Assembly: GCA_020849195.1 (NCBI GenBank) | Contig: JADLGT010000157.1 | Span: 1-5,229 of the forward strand | Origin: Bacteroidia bacterium | GTDB lineage: Bacteria; Bacteroidota; Bacteroidia; JABDFU01 | Direction: 5' to 3' | Length of the DNA stretch: 5,229 nt | Shown: piece by piece, positions 1-5,229 of the stretch | Layout: the number at the start of each line of letters is the position of its first letter | Numbering within the stretch: position 1 is the stretch's first letter | The notes under the pieces: model-generated | The model's database searches: none | The model's input: the letters and a program-made list of their open reading frames with translations, nothing else | Told to the model about the DNA's origin: nothing | Position numbers and translations under genes: made by a program

Positions 1-2
1 AA

Positions 3-590
3 CCATTGGTGCAAATAAATCCGCGTATGGGAAATGTTGCCGAACCCGATACCCGACATTTTTTGCATAAAGATGTTTATACCCATGTAACTTATGCCGA
101 CTTGGAAACGATTGAAGAAAAAAAGGAAGAAAAAAACGAATATGAAACTTCAAGAAGTATAAGTCTAAAAGTAGGCGACACAATTTCATCTTCCAATAGT
201 TTGATTGTACTTGAAGGCTTTAATACTAATGTAGATAAACAGAAGTACGGAATCGGCGATTCGTCGTTGGCGGTTGAAGCCATTTTTAAACTTTATGATA
301 TAGACAAAAAAAGTTACGCTGCTAAACCGATTTATGTAATTAATCATAATCAGGTAGAGCCCATTGAAGCAGAAGTTAAAGAACTTGGCGTAAAACTTAA
401 CTTTTGGAAAATAACCCCTGAAACAGGTAAAATTGAAATTACGCTGGCAGAAAAGCAAAGCAATAAACCGGATTTTATTGTGATGGAAGCAATTGTTTTT
501 CCTTGCATTAACATCTTATGGACAGGTTGTATTGTAATGATAATTGGCACAGCACTTGCAATTTACCAACGTATTAAACGAGTTGAATGA
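3..590 (+). CDS. ccsA: Cytochrome c biogenesis protein, CcsA/CcmF family, C-terminal part (5' end outside window)
   Basis: The frame is open from base 3 and no convincing start lies inside, so this is the last ~195 residues of a longer membrane protein. The opening NPRMGNVAEPDTRHFL followed by KDVYTHVTY matches, from memory, the periplasmic C-terminal domain of Bacteroidota CcsA/CcmF proteins. Counting from the codon at base 6, residues 1-30 hold that block, 35-50 are a charged Glu/Lys-rich stretch, 51-160 look like a beta-rich soluble domain, and 162-186 (IVFPCINILWTGCIVMIIG) form a final transmembrane helix ending in a basic tail. The family exports or holds haem and attaches it to apocytochrome c outside the inner membrane. 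The haem-binding WWD motif and most transmembrane helices would lie upstream, so they cannot be checked. Its TGA stop overlaps the next start codon (ATGA), which implies co-transcription and coupling. The family call is quite firm; choosing the name CcsA over CcmF is convention. Confidence 0.82.
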   Translation, partial: PLVQINPRMGNVAEPDTRHFLHKDVYTHVTYADLETIEEKKEEKNEYETSRSISLKVGDTISSSNSLIVLEGFNTNVDKQKYGIGDSSLAVEAIFKLYDIDKKSYAAKPIYVINHNQVEPIEAEVKELGVKLNFWKITPETGKIEITLAEKQSNKPDFIVMEAIVFPCINILWTGCIVMIIGTALAIYQRIKRVE

Positions 591-1366
591 AAAACCCTTC
601 ATTAAAAATTGTATTAATTGGTGCAGGAAATGTAGCAACGCAATTAGGTTTGGCGTTCAACAAGTCGGGATACAAAATACTTCAGGTATATAGCCAAACA
701 AGCCAATCAGCGCGTGTGTTAGCGCTTAAACTACGTGCTAATCCCATTGTTAATTTAAACCATTTATTGCCTACTGCCGATTTGTATATTATTTCGGTAA
801 AAGATGATGCACTCGAACATTTGTGCAAAAAAATACGTTTGAAAAACAAATTGATTGTACACACTTCAGGTAGTTTACCCATAAATGTTTTAAGAAAAAC
901 TTCGTTGAATTATGGTGTTTTGTATCCTCTACAAACTTTATCGAAAAATAAAGCAATTAACTTTTCCTCTGTTCCGCTTTGCGTAGAAGGCAATACAAAA
1001 GCAACCGAAAGTAAATTAAAAGCAATAGCGAAAACCTTGTCGAAGCAAGTTTATTCTATTCATTCCGACAAAAGAAAAGTGCTGCATTTAGCGGCTGTAT
1101 TTGCCAGCAACTTTACTAATCACATGTATGCTTTGTCGTATAAACTCTTGAAGAAGAACGCTATTCCTTTCGAAATTTTATTACCACTGATACACGAAAC
1201 CGCCGATAAGATAAAGTATGGCAACCCCTCGCAAATGCAAACAGGACCTGCTGTGCGTAACGATAAGTTGGTTATGAAAATGCACTTGACTTTACTGTGC
1301 GACGAGAAACGAATGAAAAAATTATACGAAGCGATAAGTAAAAGTATTCTGAAAAATACAGATTGA
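587..1366 (+). CDS. DUF2520 / Rossmann-like NAD(P)-binding protein
   Basis: A complete 259-residue protein of usual length for this family. The N-terminus has a dinucleotide-binding beta-alpha-beta unit, IVLIGAGNVATQLG at residues 8-21, of the GxGxxA type. Further conserved-looking blocks are ISVKDDAL (69-76), VHTSGS (91-96), YPLQTLSK (113-120), the helix HLAAVFASNFTNHMYAL (167-183) and QTGPAVRND (218-226). These resemble the 6-phosphogluconate-dehydrogenase-like fold, with an N-terminal Rossmann domain and a C-terminal helical DUF2520 domain. The family looks like a pyrroline-5-carboxylate or ketopantoate reductase relative, but I know of no established substrate, so the reaction is left open. 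The start ATG at 587 sits inside the end of the cytochrome c biogenesis gene (4-base overlap), so it needs no promoter of its own and probably depends on translation of that gene. The gene after it is convergent, so it ends the operon. Confidence 0.85.
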   Translation: MKNPSLKIVLIGAGNVATQLGLAFNKSGYKILQVYSQTSQSARVLALKLRANPIVNLNHLLPTADLYIISVKDDALEHLCKKIRLKNKLIVHTSGSLPINVLRKTSLNYGVLYPLQTLSKNKAINFSSVPLCVEGNTKATESKLKAIAKTLSKQVYSIHSDKRKVLHLAAVFASNFTNHMYALSYKLLKKNAIPFEILLPLIHETADKIKYGNPSQMQTGPAVRNDKLVMKMHLTLLCDEKRMKKLYEAISKSILKNTD

Positions 1367-1381
1367 TTTTATAACAACTAC

Positions 1382-1406
1382 GAAAGAGGGTATTGTGCCT
1401 CATTTC
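1382..1406. terminator. Possible weak hairpin between convergent genes
   Basis: GAAAGAGG (1382-1389) can pair with CCTC-A-TTTC (1398-1406), an eight-pair stem with one bulged A and an eight-base loop. It fills most of the 40-base gap between the DUF2520 stop and the stop of the convergent OmpA-family gene, where a bidirectional terminator would be expected. No T-run follows on either strand, so intrinsic termination is doubtful. Confidence 0.3.
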
Positions 1407-3377
1407 CTACTTCCCAATCACTTTAAACTCCGTTCTTCTGTTTTTCTGTTTGTTTTCAGGTGTGTCGTTGGGTGCAACAGGTTTCGTATCTCCGTAACCT
1501 TTATACAACAGACGATCGGTGGCAATTCCATTTGCAATAAGATAGTCATAAACTGATTTGGCCCGATTGTGCGAAAGCGTAGTATTGAATTTTTTATCGC
1601 CGGTATTATCCGTATGCCCGCTCAATTCAATTTTAAGTGTAGAATTTAAATTAAGAAATGAAATAAGTTTTTGCAATTCTGCTTTCGACTCGGGTTTCAA
1701 ATCAAACTTGTTAGTTTCAAAAAAAATATTTTTCAATTGAACCGTAACACCTGTGTCAATAGGCTGCAAGGGTACATCCATCATAAATGGTTTTGAAATA
1801 TCTTTTGTTTCTTTCAGTGAAAAATTTTCGGAGTAAAATAAATAACCGGCTTTGGAAACATTAAGCGCGTAATTTTTATTGGTCGGTAAGCATACCAAAA
1901 ACTCACCTGTTAGTTGATTCGACTCGGATTGCATTACTGTTTTGCCCGAATCAAGTTCAATCAATTCGAACGAGGCGTTAAGCGGCTTCTTCGTTTTACT
2001 GTCATATACTTTCCCTTTCAGGTAAGTCATGTTTTCGGGTTTAAATTTCGAATCTACTTCGAGTGTGTAAATATCTAAGCCGCCAATTCCTCCCGCTCTG
2101 TTTGAAGCAAAATACGCCAGTTTCCCTTTCGAATCTACCAATAGGCTGTTCTCGTCGTTAAATGTATTTATAGGATAACCTAAGTTAACAGCTTCGCCCC
2201 ATTGCCCGTCAGCTCCGCGCTTCGACATATAAATGTCCAAGCCGCCCATTCCCACCCGGCCATTTGATGAAAAATAGAGTGTTTGATTATCGGGGTGAAT
2301 AAAAACCGATTCTTCATGAAAAGGCGTATTAATATTTTTTCCTAAACGTACAGGGTGCGAAAATTTACCATCGGCTTTTAGTTGAGCCATGTATATATCG
2401 CCCTGCTTGTGCCCTTGTTCATTAATAATACCGCGCACAAAATAAAGTGTTTTTCCATCCGACGAAAACGAAGGTTGAGTTTCCCAAGCCCTTGTGTTTA
2501 CAGGCGATCCGATATTATGCGGATTCACCCATTTGTCGCCCATTTTACGACTAACAAAAATATCGCAACTGCCAAAACCCTGACGACCTGCTCCATAATT
2601 GTTGTCGTCGGAACAGGCAACAAAAAATAAATAATTGCCATCGGCCGACAAACTTGGCGCCCCTTCATTTAGCGGGGTGTTGATATTATTGCCAATGCCG
2701 CGCGCAGTCGTCCATTTGCCGTTTTGCTTTGTTGAATAAAAAAAATCTTCCTGATAAGGCAATCCATAAGGACTGGCTCCGGCCGGTAAAGATAGTTTTC
2801 GGGTAAATAAAAACATCTGGTCGTCGGCTGTAATAGTTGGGAAATACTCATCTTCGGAAGTATTAATTTCGGGACCGATATTAAGTGGATTAAAAGGAAG
2901 CGCATGTGCCATCGACTCGATAGCAAAGTCGCAGCTTTTAATATAAAGATTTGCTTCATCATCCATTTTATGATTAACCGATCGGGCGGAAATGTATTTT
3001 TCAAAATGTTCTTTAGCTTCTTTATATTTTCCAAGTTTTAATTCAAGCCGACCTGCAAAAAAATAATTGTTCTGATAAAAATTCGGATTGATGGAAAATG
3101 TAATGTTGTATTGTTCGATGGCCTTGTCGAACTTTCCGTTGTAAGCTAATAACTCGGCAAGTAAGGCATGTGCTTCAATAAAATTATAATCCTTTTCAAT
3201 AGCCGAATTAAGCATGTCAACTGATTTTTGCTGATTCAATGCAATAAATTTTTGCGACTCTTCGTAATGTTTAATGGCTTTGTTGTTTTTTGTTGAATAG
3301 CTGGTTGGCTGTGCCTGAACAAAGCCATTTAATAGGGTAGCGATAAAAAGTAAACAAGTAAGGGCTAAACGTTTCAT
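1407..3377 (-). CDS. Secreted TPR / PD40 beta-propeller / CRD / OmpA-family protein (PorE-like)
   Basis: A complete 656-residue protein. Residues 1-22 are a Sec signal peptide (basic start, hydrophobic core, likely cut after VQA). Residues 30-155 are TPR-like helices. Residues 165-440 contain five PD40/WD40-like propeller repeats, each with an N-x-G-x-x-(I/V)-N-T segment followed by an aromatic-rich strand (LFLF, LFFV, LYFV, LYFS, AYFA); the last two end GGLDIY. Residues 452-537 look like a carboxypeptidase-regulatory-like beta-sandwich. Residues 548-656 are an OmpA C-terminal domain with ELSGHTDNTGD (584-594), LSHNRAKSVYDYL (601-613) and a final NRRTEF. D590 and R605 sit where this family binds diaminopimelate of peptidoglycan. 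The order matches PorE, a periplasmic partner of the type IX secretion system, but Bacteroidota have many paralogues, so this is not assigned as PorE. PorE is a lipoprotein; here no lipobox Cys is seen at the cleavage site. Start ATG at 3377 lies directly before the signal peptide, with an A-rich leader and no Shine-Dalgarno. Confidence 0.88.
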   Translation of the reverse strand: MKRLALTCLLFIATLLNGFVQAQPTSYSTKNNKAIKHYEESQKFIALNQQKSVDMLNSAIEKDYNFIEAHALLAELLAYNGKFDKAIEQYNITFSINPNFYQNNYFFAGRLELKLGKYKEAKEHFEKYISARSVNHKMDDEANLYIKSCDFAIESMAHALPFNPLNIGPEINTSEDEYFPTITADDQMFLFTRKLSLPAGASPYGLPYQEDFFYSTKQNGKWTTARGIGNNINTPLNEGAPSLSADGNYLFFVACSDDNNYGAGRQGFGSCDIFVSRKMGDKWVNPHNIGSPVNTRAWETQPSFSSDGKTLYFVRGIINEQGHKQGDIYMAQLKADGKFSHPVRLGKNINTPFHEESVFIHPDNQTLYFSSNGRVGMGGLDIYMSKRGADGQWGEAVNLGYPINTFNDENSLLVDSKGKLAYFASNRAGGIGGLDIYTLEVDSKFKPENMTYLKGKVYDSKTKKPLNASFELIELDSGKTVMQSESNQLTGEFLVCLPTNKNYALNVSKAGYLFYSENFSLKETKDISKPFMMDVPLQPIDTGVTVQLKNIFFETNKFDLKPESKAELQKLISFLNLNSTLKIELSGHTDNTGDKKFNTTLSHNRAKSVYDYLIANGIATDRLLYKGYGDTKPVAPNDTPENKQKNRRTEFKVIGK

Positions 3378-3409
3378 TTGTATTTCTTTTTCATGTGTAT
3401 ATAATTTTG
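3377..3409 (+). promoter_or_regulatory. Possible Bacteroidota-type promoter (TTTG / TAnnTTTG)
   Basis: TAATTTTG at 3402-3409 is a perfect match to the -7 consensus TAnnTTTG of Bacteroidota. TTTG at 3377-3380, 21 bases upstream, is at a plausible distance for the -33 element and touches the start codon of the divergent OmpA-family gene. A start near 3416 would leave a leader of about 12 bases before the small ORF at 3428. In such AT-rich DNA a match can arise by chance. Confidence 0.35.
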
Positions 3410-3427
3410 TAAGTAACTGTTTGTCAC

Positions 3428-3493
3428 ATGGAATACGCCATATTCATTTTCGGTTGGTATGCCGCAGGTATATGGCTATTTCATGTGTTTTAA
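3428..3493 (+). CDS. Possible 21-residue single-pass membrane peptide
   Basis: An ATG at 3428 opens 21 codons ending with TAA at 3491-3493, inside the 162-base gap between queE and the OmpA-family gene, on the opposite strand to both. The product starts MEYAIFIFGWYAAG and continues IWLFHVF: it is almost wholly hydrophobic, with aromatic residues at both ends, a pattern seen in very small membrane proteins. Hand counting gives 25 G+C in 66 bases (about 38%), against about 22% in the bases on either side up to the neighbouring genes, which is what a coding stretch would do here. A TAnnTTTG box lies 19 bases upstream. There is no Shine-Dalgarno, but that is normal in Bacteroidota. I do not recognise the peptide and assign no function. 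A chance ORF remains a real possibility because it is so short. Confidence 0.35.
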   Translation: MEYAIFIFGWYAAGIWLFHVF

Positions 3494-3527
3494 ATTACAA
3501 TAAGTGTACCATTAAAAAGTCGAACAT

Positions 3528-3555
3528 CAAAATTATTTATTATGGAATACCCAAG
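3528..3555 (-). promoter_or_regulatory. Possible promoter for the OmpA-family gene
   Basis: On the - strand TAATTTTG at 3535-3528 is a perfect TAnnTTTG -7 box just after the queE stop codon. The -33 element would be CTTG at 3555-3552, a one-base departure from TTTG with a rather short 16-base gap. If used, the OmpA-family gene would have its own start with a leader of about 140 bases rather than depending on read-through from queE. Confidence 0.3.
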
Positions 3556-4160
3556 TACTTATGGGTTTGCAACGACACCTTCCATTGCGGATTATTCATT
3601 ACGTAATCAACAATAAGCGGCATTATTTCGGTACGCTTACTCCATTCGGGCTGAAGATATAAAATACAGTTTGCATTAACTTTCATGGCATTTTTTTCGG
3701 CCCATTTAAAATCGTCTTTATTAAAAATAATTATTTTAAGTTCGCTTGCATTTATAAAAAAATCTTCGATTGGCTCTGCTGTTTTTTTGGGCGAAAGGCA
3801 AATCCAGTCCCAAGTGCCGGTTAAAGGATAGGCCCCTGATGTTTCAAGAAAAATTTTGATGCCTTTTTTCTTTAGCTGCATGGTCAAGTACTCTAAGTTA
3901 TACATACAGGGCTCGCCTCCGGTTACCACAACAGATTTAGCACTGTACTTCGCTGCATTTGCAACAATTAAATCGGTGTTGGTGAGTGGGTGCAGATTTG
4001 CGTCCCAACTTTCTTTAACATCACACCAGTGGCAGCCTACATCGCATCCGCCAATTCGAATAAAGTAGGCAGCCTTGCCCGAATTGTAGCCTTCGCCCTG
4101 AATGGTATAAAATTCTTCCATCAGTGGCAGCATCACTCCCGAGTCAAGTTGTGTAGTCAT
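3540..4160 (-). CDS. queE: 7-carboxy-7-deazaguanine synthase (radical SAM, queuosine pathway)
   Basis: QueE converts 6-carboxytetrahydropterin to 7-carboxy-7-deazaguanine, the step that builds the deazapurine ring of queuosine, using S-adenosylmethionine and a 4Fe-4S cluster in the cytoplasm. Numbered from the ATG at 4160 (206 residues), EEFYTIQGEG is at 15-24, the cluster motif is the CX3CX2C form CDVGCHWC (Cys 39, 43, 46), TGGEP for SAM binding is at 80-84, LETSG at 105-109, LSPKK at 122-126, and the conserved tail QTHKYLGIP closes the protein. All key residues are present and the length is normal. A TTG five codons further upstream (4175) could also start it, but the ATG is preferred: it is the standard codon and the extra residues add no known motif. 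No queC, queD or queF is beside it. The leader has no clear Shine-Dalgarno. The OmpA-family gene follows on the same strand after 162 bases. Confidence 0.93.
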   Translation of the reverse strand: MTTQLDSGVMLPLMEEFYTIQGEGYNSGKAAYFIRIGGCDVGCHWCDVKESWDANLHPLTNTDLIVANAAKYSAKSVVVTGGEPCMYNLEYLTMQLKKKGIKIFLETSGAYPLTGTWDWICLSPKKTAEPIEDFFINASELKIIIFNKDDFKWAEKNAMKVNANCILYLQPEWSKRTEIMPLIVDYVMNNPQWKVSLQTHKYLGIP

Positions 4161-4336
4161 AGATAATAAATCCAAATTGTTTTTGCTGTTATTTACATTT
4201 AAACCAAGCTATTGCAAATGAATCTTTGCTGTCCGATAAAAATACAGAATAATGGAAGAAGCTGAAAATCCAGATATGATTGATATATATTTTCAGGTTA
4301 AAAAATTAGCATCTTCTTAAAAAAGCATTTGTTGAC

Positions 4337-4369
4337 TAAACCAATATGGACCGCAAGTCCGTAGGTTTA
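4337..4369. repeat. Compound inverted repeat (nested stems)
   Basis: TAAACC (4337-4342) is complementary to GGTTTA (4364-4369), and inside it GGAC (4348-4351) is complementary to GTCC (4357-4360) around a CGCAA loop. Unpaired AATAT and GTA separate the two stems. The G+C-rich centre stands out in very AT-rich surroundings. It could be a small structured RNA element, a protein-binding site or a recombination-site remnant; no T-run follows, so it is a poor terminator. Confidence 0.45.
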
Positions 4370-4374
4370 ATGAA

Positions 4375-4395
4375 AGAAAGAATAAAATTCTTTCT
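4375..4395. repeat. Perfect 9-bp inverted repeat with a 3-base loop
   Basis: AGAAAGAAT (4375-4383) and ATTCTTTCT (4387-4395) are perfect reverse complements separated by AAA. It lies just past the stop of the truncated methyltransferase ORF on the - strand, where a terminator could sit, but no T-run follows on that strand. Confidence 0.45.
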
Positions 4396-4397
4396 GC

Positions 4398-4640
4398 TCA
4401 ACTCAAAAAAAATAATTTTAATATGTGAGAAACAAACAAAGATATAATAGAATAGTATTTGTTCAGCCAAAACAATTCGGGGTCTTGCCCACGATGCACC
4501 ACTGGGTTTTTAGGCAGCTCAAGAGTTTTCTTGCCTTGCTGCACTTTCGGGTTTGCATCTTCATACCCCGCTTCTTCCTTGCTGGGTATGTGTGCCCGCT
4601 TATCTTTATTATGCTTTATGCTTTCTATTTTTTTTGCCAT
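4398..4640 (-). pseudogene. Truncated N-terminus of a site-specific DNA methyltransferase (type III Mod-like)
   Basis: An 80-codon ORF. Residues 1-62 ([20 protein letters not shown], then [18 protein letters not shown] and [18 protein letters not shown]) resemble the opening of large site-specific DNA methyltransferases of the type III Mod kind, which start MAKKIE..KH..KRA.IP and reach a DP-(E/Q)-L-(F/V)-W block before the catalytic domain. This is recalled, not searched. After Y62 (codon ends at 4455) the reading becomes a low-complexity hydrophobic tail, YSIISLF...KLFFLS, and stops in AT-rich DNA. No SAM-binding FxGxG or catalytic DPPY motif is present, so it cannot be an active methylase. 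It starts only 4 bases after the dinD stop, so the two were one transcript. DinD genes commonly sit inside restriction-modification operons, which supports the call. A genuine small DinD-partner protein is a less likely alternative. Confidence 0.58.
4437..4471 (-). promoter_or_regulatory. Weak promoter-like site facing queE
   Basis: On the - strand TATCTTTG (4444-4437) fits TAnnTTTG, and TTTG (4471-4468) lies 23 bases upstream, a longer gap than usual. It overlaps the point where the methyltransferase similarity ends and would fire towards queE with a leader near 270 bases. It may be chance. Confidence 0.2.
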
Positions 4641-4644
4641 AGTA

Positions 4645-5229
4645 CTATTTCTTTTTGCCTTTTTTGGTTTTGGCTTCTTTCAATACTTTCTTCTCATCAC
4701 CTTCCAGTTTTCGTTGCAATTTTTTCACGTCTTCTGCTTTGGGAAGATTCTCAGGGATAATGCCCCTTTTTGCCAACATCTCTCTCACGGCTGCGTTGTT
4801 GTCAATATGTTCCTTTTCAATTTTACCTTGCCCTTTCAGGTCTTTGCTTTGCACATTCAAACCGGTCATTTCTGAGGCCAGGTCTTTGGCTTTAATACTG
4901 ATGGTTGGTAAAAAGTCTGCCACAGGTCGGTTATCGGGTATGCCCATTTTCTTTTTGAGCATTTGGGTATTTAGTCTGAACAAGGCCTGGTCGCCCTTGG
5001 AGCGAATGATGGCAAACCCTTGGCTATCCACACCACGTTCGTACAATATACCTGAAAGCTGCTTTTCCGTTTGGCTTAGTTTTTCCCTTGCGATAACCCT
5101 TTCGTACTCCAATAAACGTTGTTCAACTAATTCAGCCCTCCGGGTTTGCACAGCAAAGTAGTTTTGGGCAAAAGCAATTTCTTCTTTACGGGCATCTCCA
5201 TTCTGGGCTACCAGATAACAAGCATAGCG
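4645..5229 (-). CDS. dinD: DNA damage-inducible protein D (DinD) family, N-terminus outside window
   Basis: The frame is open to the window edge; 194 residues are visible, and DinD is about 275 residues long, so roughly 80 N-terminal residues are missing. The visible part begins [20 protein letters not shown] and continues [18 protein letters not shown]; it then has [19 protein letters not shown] (62-80), the [15 protein letters not shown] block (95-109), [12 protein letters not shown] (115-126), [12 protein letters not shown] (141-152), [20 protein letters not shown] (155-174) and a lysine-rich tail. This collinear pattern matches E. coli DinD as I recall it. In E. coli the gene belongs to the LexA-controlled SOS response and the protein inhibits RecA-mediated strand exchange; outside enterobacteria it often sits among restriction-modification genes. 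Here it runs directly into the Mod-like remnant (4-base gap). An apparent GTG start at 5151 is internal, because the similarity continues upstream. Any LexA site would be outside the window. G+C content is higher than in the core genes, suggesting acquisition. Confidence 0.87.
   Translation of the reverse strand, partial: RYACYLVAQNGDARKEEIAFAQNYFAVQTRRAELVEQRLLEYERVIAREKLSQTEKQLSGILYERGVDSQGFAIIRSKGDQALFRLNTQMLKKKMGIPDNRPVADFLPTISIKAKDLASEMTGLNVQSKDLKGQGKIEKEHIDNNAAVREMLAKRGIIPENLPKAEDVKKLQRKLEGDEKKVLKEAKTKKGKKK

Larger units (their letters stand above)
4161..4397. other. AT-rich intergenic stretch between queE and the methyltransferase remnant
   Basis: About 240 bases without a convincing gene. 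It contains two inverted repeats (listed separately) and a 22-codon + strand ORF at 4252-4320. That ORF's ATG overlaps by one base the TAA (4250-4252) of another short open stretch. The ORF product is acidic at its start (MEEAENPDMIDIYF), resembles nothing I recognise, and is short enough to be chance or the tail of a decayed gene. No tRNA, CRISPR or insertion-sequence end is visible. Confidence 0.6.

Noticed and set aside
6..590. TTG at base 6 as a true start of the first gene
   Set aside because: The frame is open to the window edge and the sequence matches the C-terminal part of a much longer family.
2669..3034. A 121-codon - strand ORF inside the OmpA-family gene
   Set aside because: Alternative frame of a gene whose propeller repeats are continuous in the main frame, with no motif of its own.
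3856..4068. A 70-codon + strand ORF opposite queE
   Set aside because: Antisense to the queE radical-SAM core, no independent support.
3540..4175. TTG at 4175 as the queE start
   Set aside because: The ATG at 4160 gives a normal-length enzyme and is the preferred codon; the five added residues carry nothing conserved.
4337..4369. tRNA, tmRNA or integron attC site at the nested inverted repeat
   Set aside because: No cloverleaf, no T-loop consensus and no paired GTTRRRY/RYYYAAC cores can be found.
4425..4875. Two overlapping + strand ORFs of 111 and 138 codons
   Set aside because: They lie antisense to the mod remnant and dinD, and their hydrophobic Phe/Leu/Cys-rich products reflect reverse-complemented Lys/Glu codons.
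4149..5151. GTG at 5151 as the start of a short DinD-like protein
   Set aside because: The DinD-like reading continues upstream in the same frame to the window edge, so GTG encodes an internal valine.
4655..5161. A long + strand open frame (168 codons) opposite dinD
   Set aside because: It is the antisense shadow of dinD; the - strand frame has clear family motifs throughout, the + strand product is a low-complexity Ser/Phe/Leu-rich reading.
1..5229. CRISPR array or insertion sequence
   Set aside because: No regularly spaced direct repeats, no transposase reading and no terminal inverted repeats with target duplication are visible.

Overview
The window looks like a piece of a Bacteroidota chromosome, probably of the Bacteroidales or a related order. 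Three things point there: a CcmF/CcsA-type cytochrome c assembly protein followed by a DUF2520 Rossmann protein, a PorE-like TPR/beta-propeller/OmpA protein, and AT-rich leaders that lack Shine-Dalgarno sequences but contain TAnnTTTG promoter-like boxes. The core genes are AT-rich, and none is a phage or plasmid gene.

Left part (1-1366, + strand): the 3' end of a cytochrome c biogenesis gene (CcsA/CcmF family) is cut by the window edge. It overlaps by four bases (ATGA) the start of a complete DUF2520/NAD(P)-binding protein, so the two form a tight operon. A 40-base gap with a small imperfect hairpin separates them from the convergent next gene.

Middle part (1407-4160, - strand): a 656-residue secreted TPR + five-bladed PD40 propeller + carboxypeptidase-regulatory-like + OmpA peptidoglycan-binding protein lies downstream of queE, the radical-SAM 7-carboxy-7-deazaguanine synthase of queuosine synthesis. 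The 162-base gap between them holds a possible 21-codon + strand membrane-peptide ORF preceded by a good Bacteroidota promoter match.

Right part (4176-5229): this looks like the broken edge of a defence island. On the - strand, the C-terminal two-thirds of a DinD-family protein (cut by the window edge) is followed after 4 bases by an ORF. That ORF starts like the N-terminus of a type III/Mod-like site-specific DNA methyltransferase but loses the similarity after about 62 codons, near base 4455. The sequence from there to queE is AT-rich, non-coding, and carries two inverted repeats. The dinD part is visibly richer in G+C than the core genes (50-58% in two hand-counted 60-base stretches, against 33-42% in two core stretches), which fits acquisition from elsewhere.

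I found no intact new system. The points most worth a second look are the methyltransferase truncation junction, the small membrane-peptide ORF, and the non-lipidated PorE-like architecture.
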